From: Bacillota bacterium
Lineage (GTDB): Bacteria > Bacillota > Clostridia > Peptostreptococcales > Anaerovoracaceae
DNA: 53,379 nt
Reading direction: 5' to 3'
Assembly: GCA_022790955.1 (NCBI GenBank)
Contig: JAAVYD010000070.1
Location: 1-53,379 of the forward strand
The stretch's first letter is position 1. Each line of letters opens with the position of its first letter. The notes under the pieces are model-generated. The model made no database searches. It was not told the origin of the DNA and worked only from the letters and a program-made list of their open reading frames with translations. Below are positions 52,998 to 53,379 of this stretch, in pieces. The position numbers and the translations under genes are program-made.

Positions 52998-53276
52998 ATG
53001 AGTGTAATCACAAATAGCAATATTGTGATGTTTTCGGGCGTAGATTTTGGAAAATTACCCGAATACCTACACTGTCCGGCATATAGCAAGTTGTTGGAAG
53101 ATATGCATAAACGTATAGAACCTATTGAATCATATATGTTTGATGATTTTATGACTATAAATGAGTTTGTTGTGCTTAAAGTATTTGAAGAACCTGCAGA
53201 GGCTATATCTGTATCTTTTAAATACGGATATGCAAAAGGATTTGATAAATTAACCCGTTGTGCTATTAAATTTTGA
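52998..53276 (+). CDS. hypothetical protein (92 aa as read), 3' end probably replaced by an insertion sequence
   Basis: A 92-residue frame starting at the ATG giving MSVITNSNIVMF, ten bases after GGGAGG. Acidic and helical (YLHCPAYSKLLEDMHKRIEP, ISVSFKYGYAKGFDKL). The last residues LTRCAIKF are encoded by the sequence at 53250-53271, which matches the end of the MITE family and of an apparent insertion sequence. The natural C-terminus has therefore probably been replaced. Function not recognised. Confidence 0.6.
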   Translation: MSVITNSNIVMFSGVDFGKLPEYLHCPAYSKLLEDMHKRIEPIESYMFDDFMTINEFVVLKVFEEPAEAISVSFKYGYAKGFDKLTRCAIKF

Positions 53277-53379
53277 TGAAATAGCAAAAAAACTTCAACA
53301 AAATGTGCTATTCTAAAATAAAAAATCCCAAATCATAAAGAAGGCACTGTTATGTTGAAGTTTCAAAACAATAATACCA
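53251..53379 (+). mobile_element. left end of an insertion sequence (partial)
   Basis: The sequence begins with the same 21 bases as the MITE at 19518 (TAACCCGTTGTGCTATTAAA plus T). It then continues differently, with several TGCTAT/AATAGC-type segments and AACTTCAAC, toward a gene start at 53352. The element runs off the window. IS family not determined. Confidence 0.5.
53352..53379 (+). CDS. start of a probable transposase gene (partial)
   Basis: ATG at 53352 with AGAAGG upstream encodes MLKFQNNNT before the window ends. Its position just inside an IS-like end suggests a transposase, but nine residues are too few to assign a family. Confidence 0.35.

Noticed and set aside
47556..53379. Complete prophage
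   Set aside because: No structural, packaging or lysis gene is visible in the window; only the integration, regulation and replication module can be supported.

Overview
The window looks like the chromosome of a motile, anaerobic, low-to-mid GC Firmicute (class Clostridia). The evidence is flagellin with FliB-type lysine methylases, a methyl-accepting chemotaxis protein, YjfB, a class I desulfoferrodoxin, the electron-transfer subunit PyrK beside a type 1B PyrD, a PyrB/PyrI aspartate carbamoyltransferase, a clostridial amidase, an Rpn-family protein, and strong AGGAGG ribosome binding sites throughout. No genus is claimed.

Layout, left to right. (1) 1-5.6 kb, flagellin modification locus: two convergent fliB paralogues are flanked by a 60-bp perfect inverted repeat, with a small holin-like type I toxin between them and a flagellin gene with a structured, CsrA-like leader on the right. 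(2) 5.6-11.5 kb: a wrecked IS3-family transposase, a 238-bp MITE-like element, a ProB-like amino acid kinase, a flavodoxin-fold oxidoreductase and a chemoreceptor. (3) 11.5-16.8 kb (minus strand): a tripartite tricarboxylate transporter operon (tctC-tctB-tctA) followed by a short-chain dehydrogenase and a shikimate dehydrogenase homologue, suggesting uptake and oxidation of a carboxylate such as quinate or shikimate. (4) 17-24.5 kb (minus): pyrimidine biosynthesis, pyrB-pyrI-pyrC-pyrF-[MITE]-pyrK-pyrD-pyrE, headed by an MscS channel. (5) 24.7-30.9 kb: an amidase, an Rpn-like nuclease and sbcDC.

(6) 31-42.4 kb (minus): a complete type III-A CRISPR-Cas system, cas6-cas10-csm2-csm3-csm4-csm5, then leader and array (17 repeats), two undescribed small ORFs, cas1, cas2 and csm6. 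Cas10 carries HD and GGDD motifs and Csm6 carries CARF and HEPN motifs, so cyclic-oligoadenylate signalling is expected. The array ends on the minus strand with an ACGGAAAC handle, so crRNAs are read in the same direction as the cas genes. A very AT-rich pair of secreted-protein genes and a divergent WYL-domain regulator lie just upstream.

(7) 45.5-47.6 kb: plsC, desulfoferrodoxin, yjfB and tRNA-Arg(ACG). (8) 47.6 kb to the end: an integrated element at the tRNA-Arg 3' end with a satellite-like order (integrase, repressor, Cro-like, excisionase-like, primase-helicase, iteron-like origin, small ORFs). Its integrase and primase genes each carry a one-base frameshift. The element is interrupted at the right edge by what looks like an insertion sequence, whose end matches the MITEs at 6.7 and 19.5 kb.

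Most novel-looking signals: the potentially invertible two-fliB cassette; the two small ORFs between array and cas1; a cas1 that seems to lack any ATG/GTG/TTG start preserving its conserved N-terminus; two spacers that appear to sample overlapping stretches of one target; the iteron cluster and the run of five hairpins in the integrated element; and the MITE family linked to an insertion sequence.
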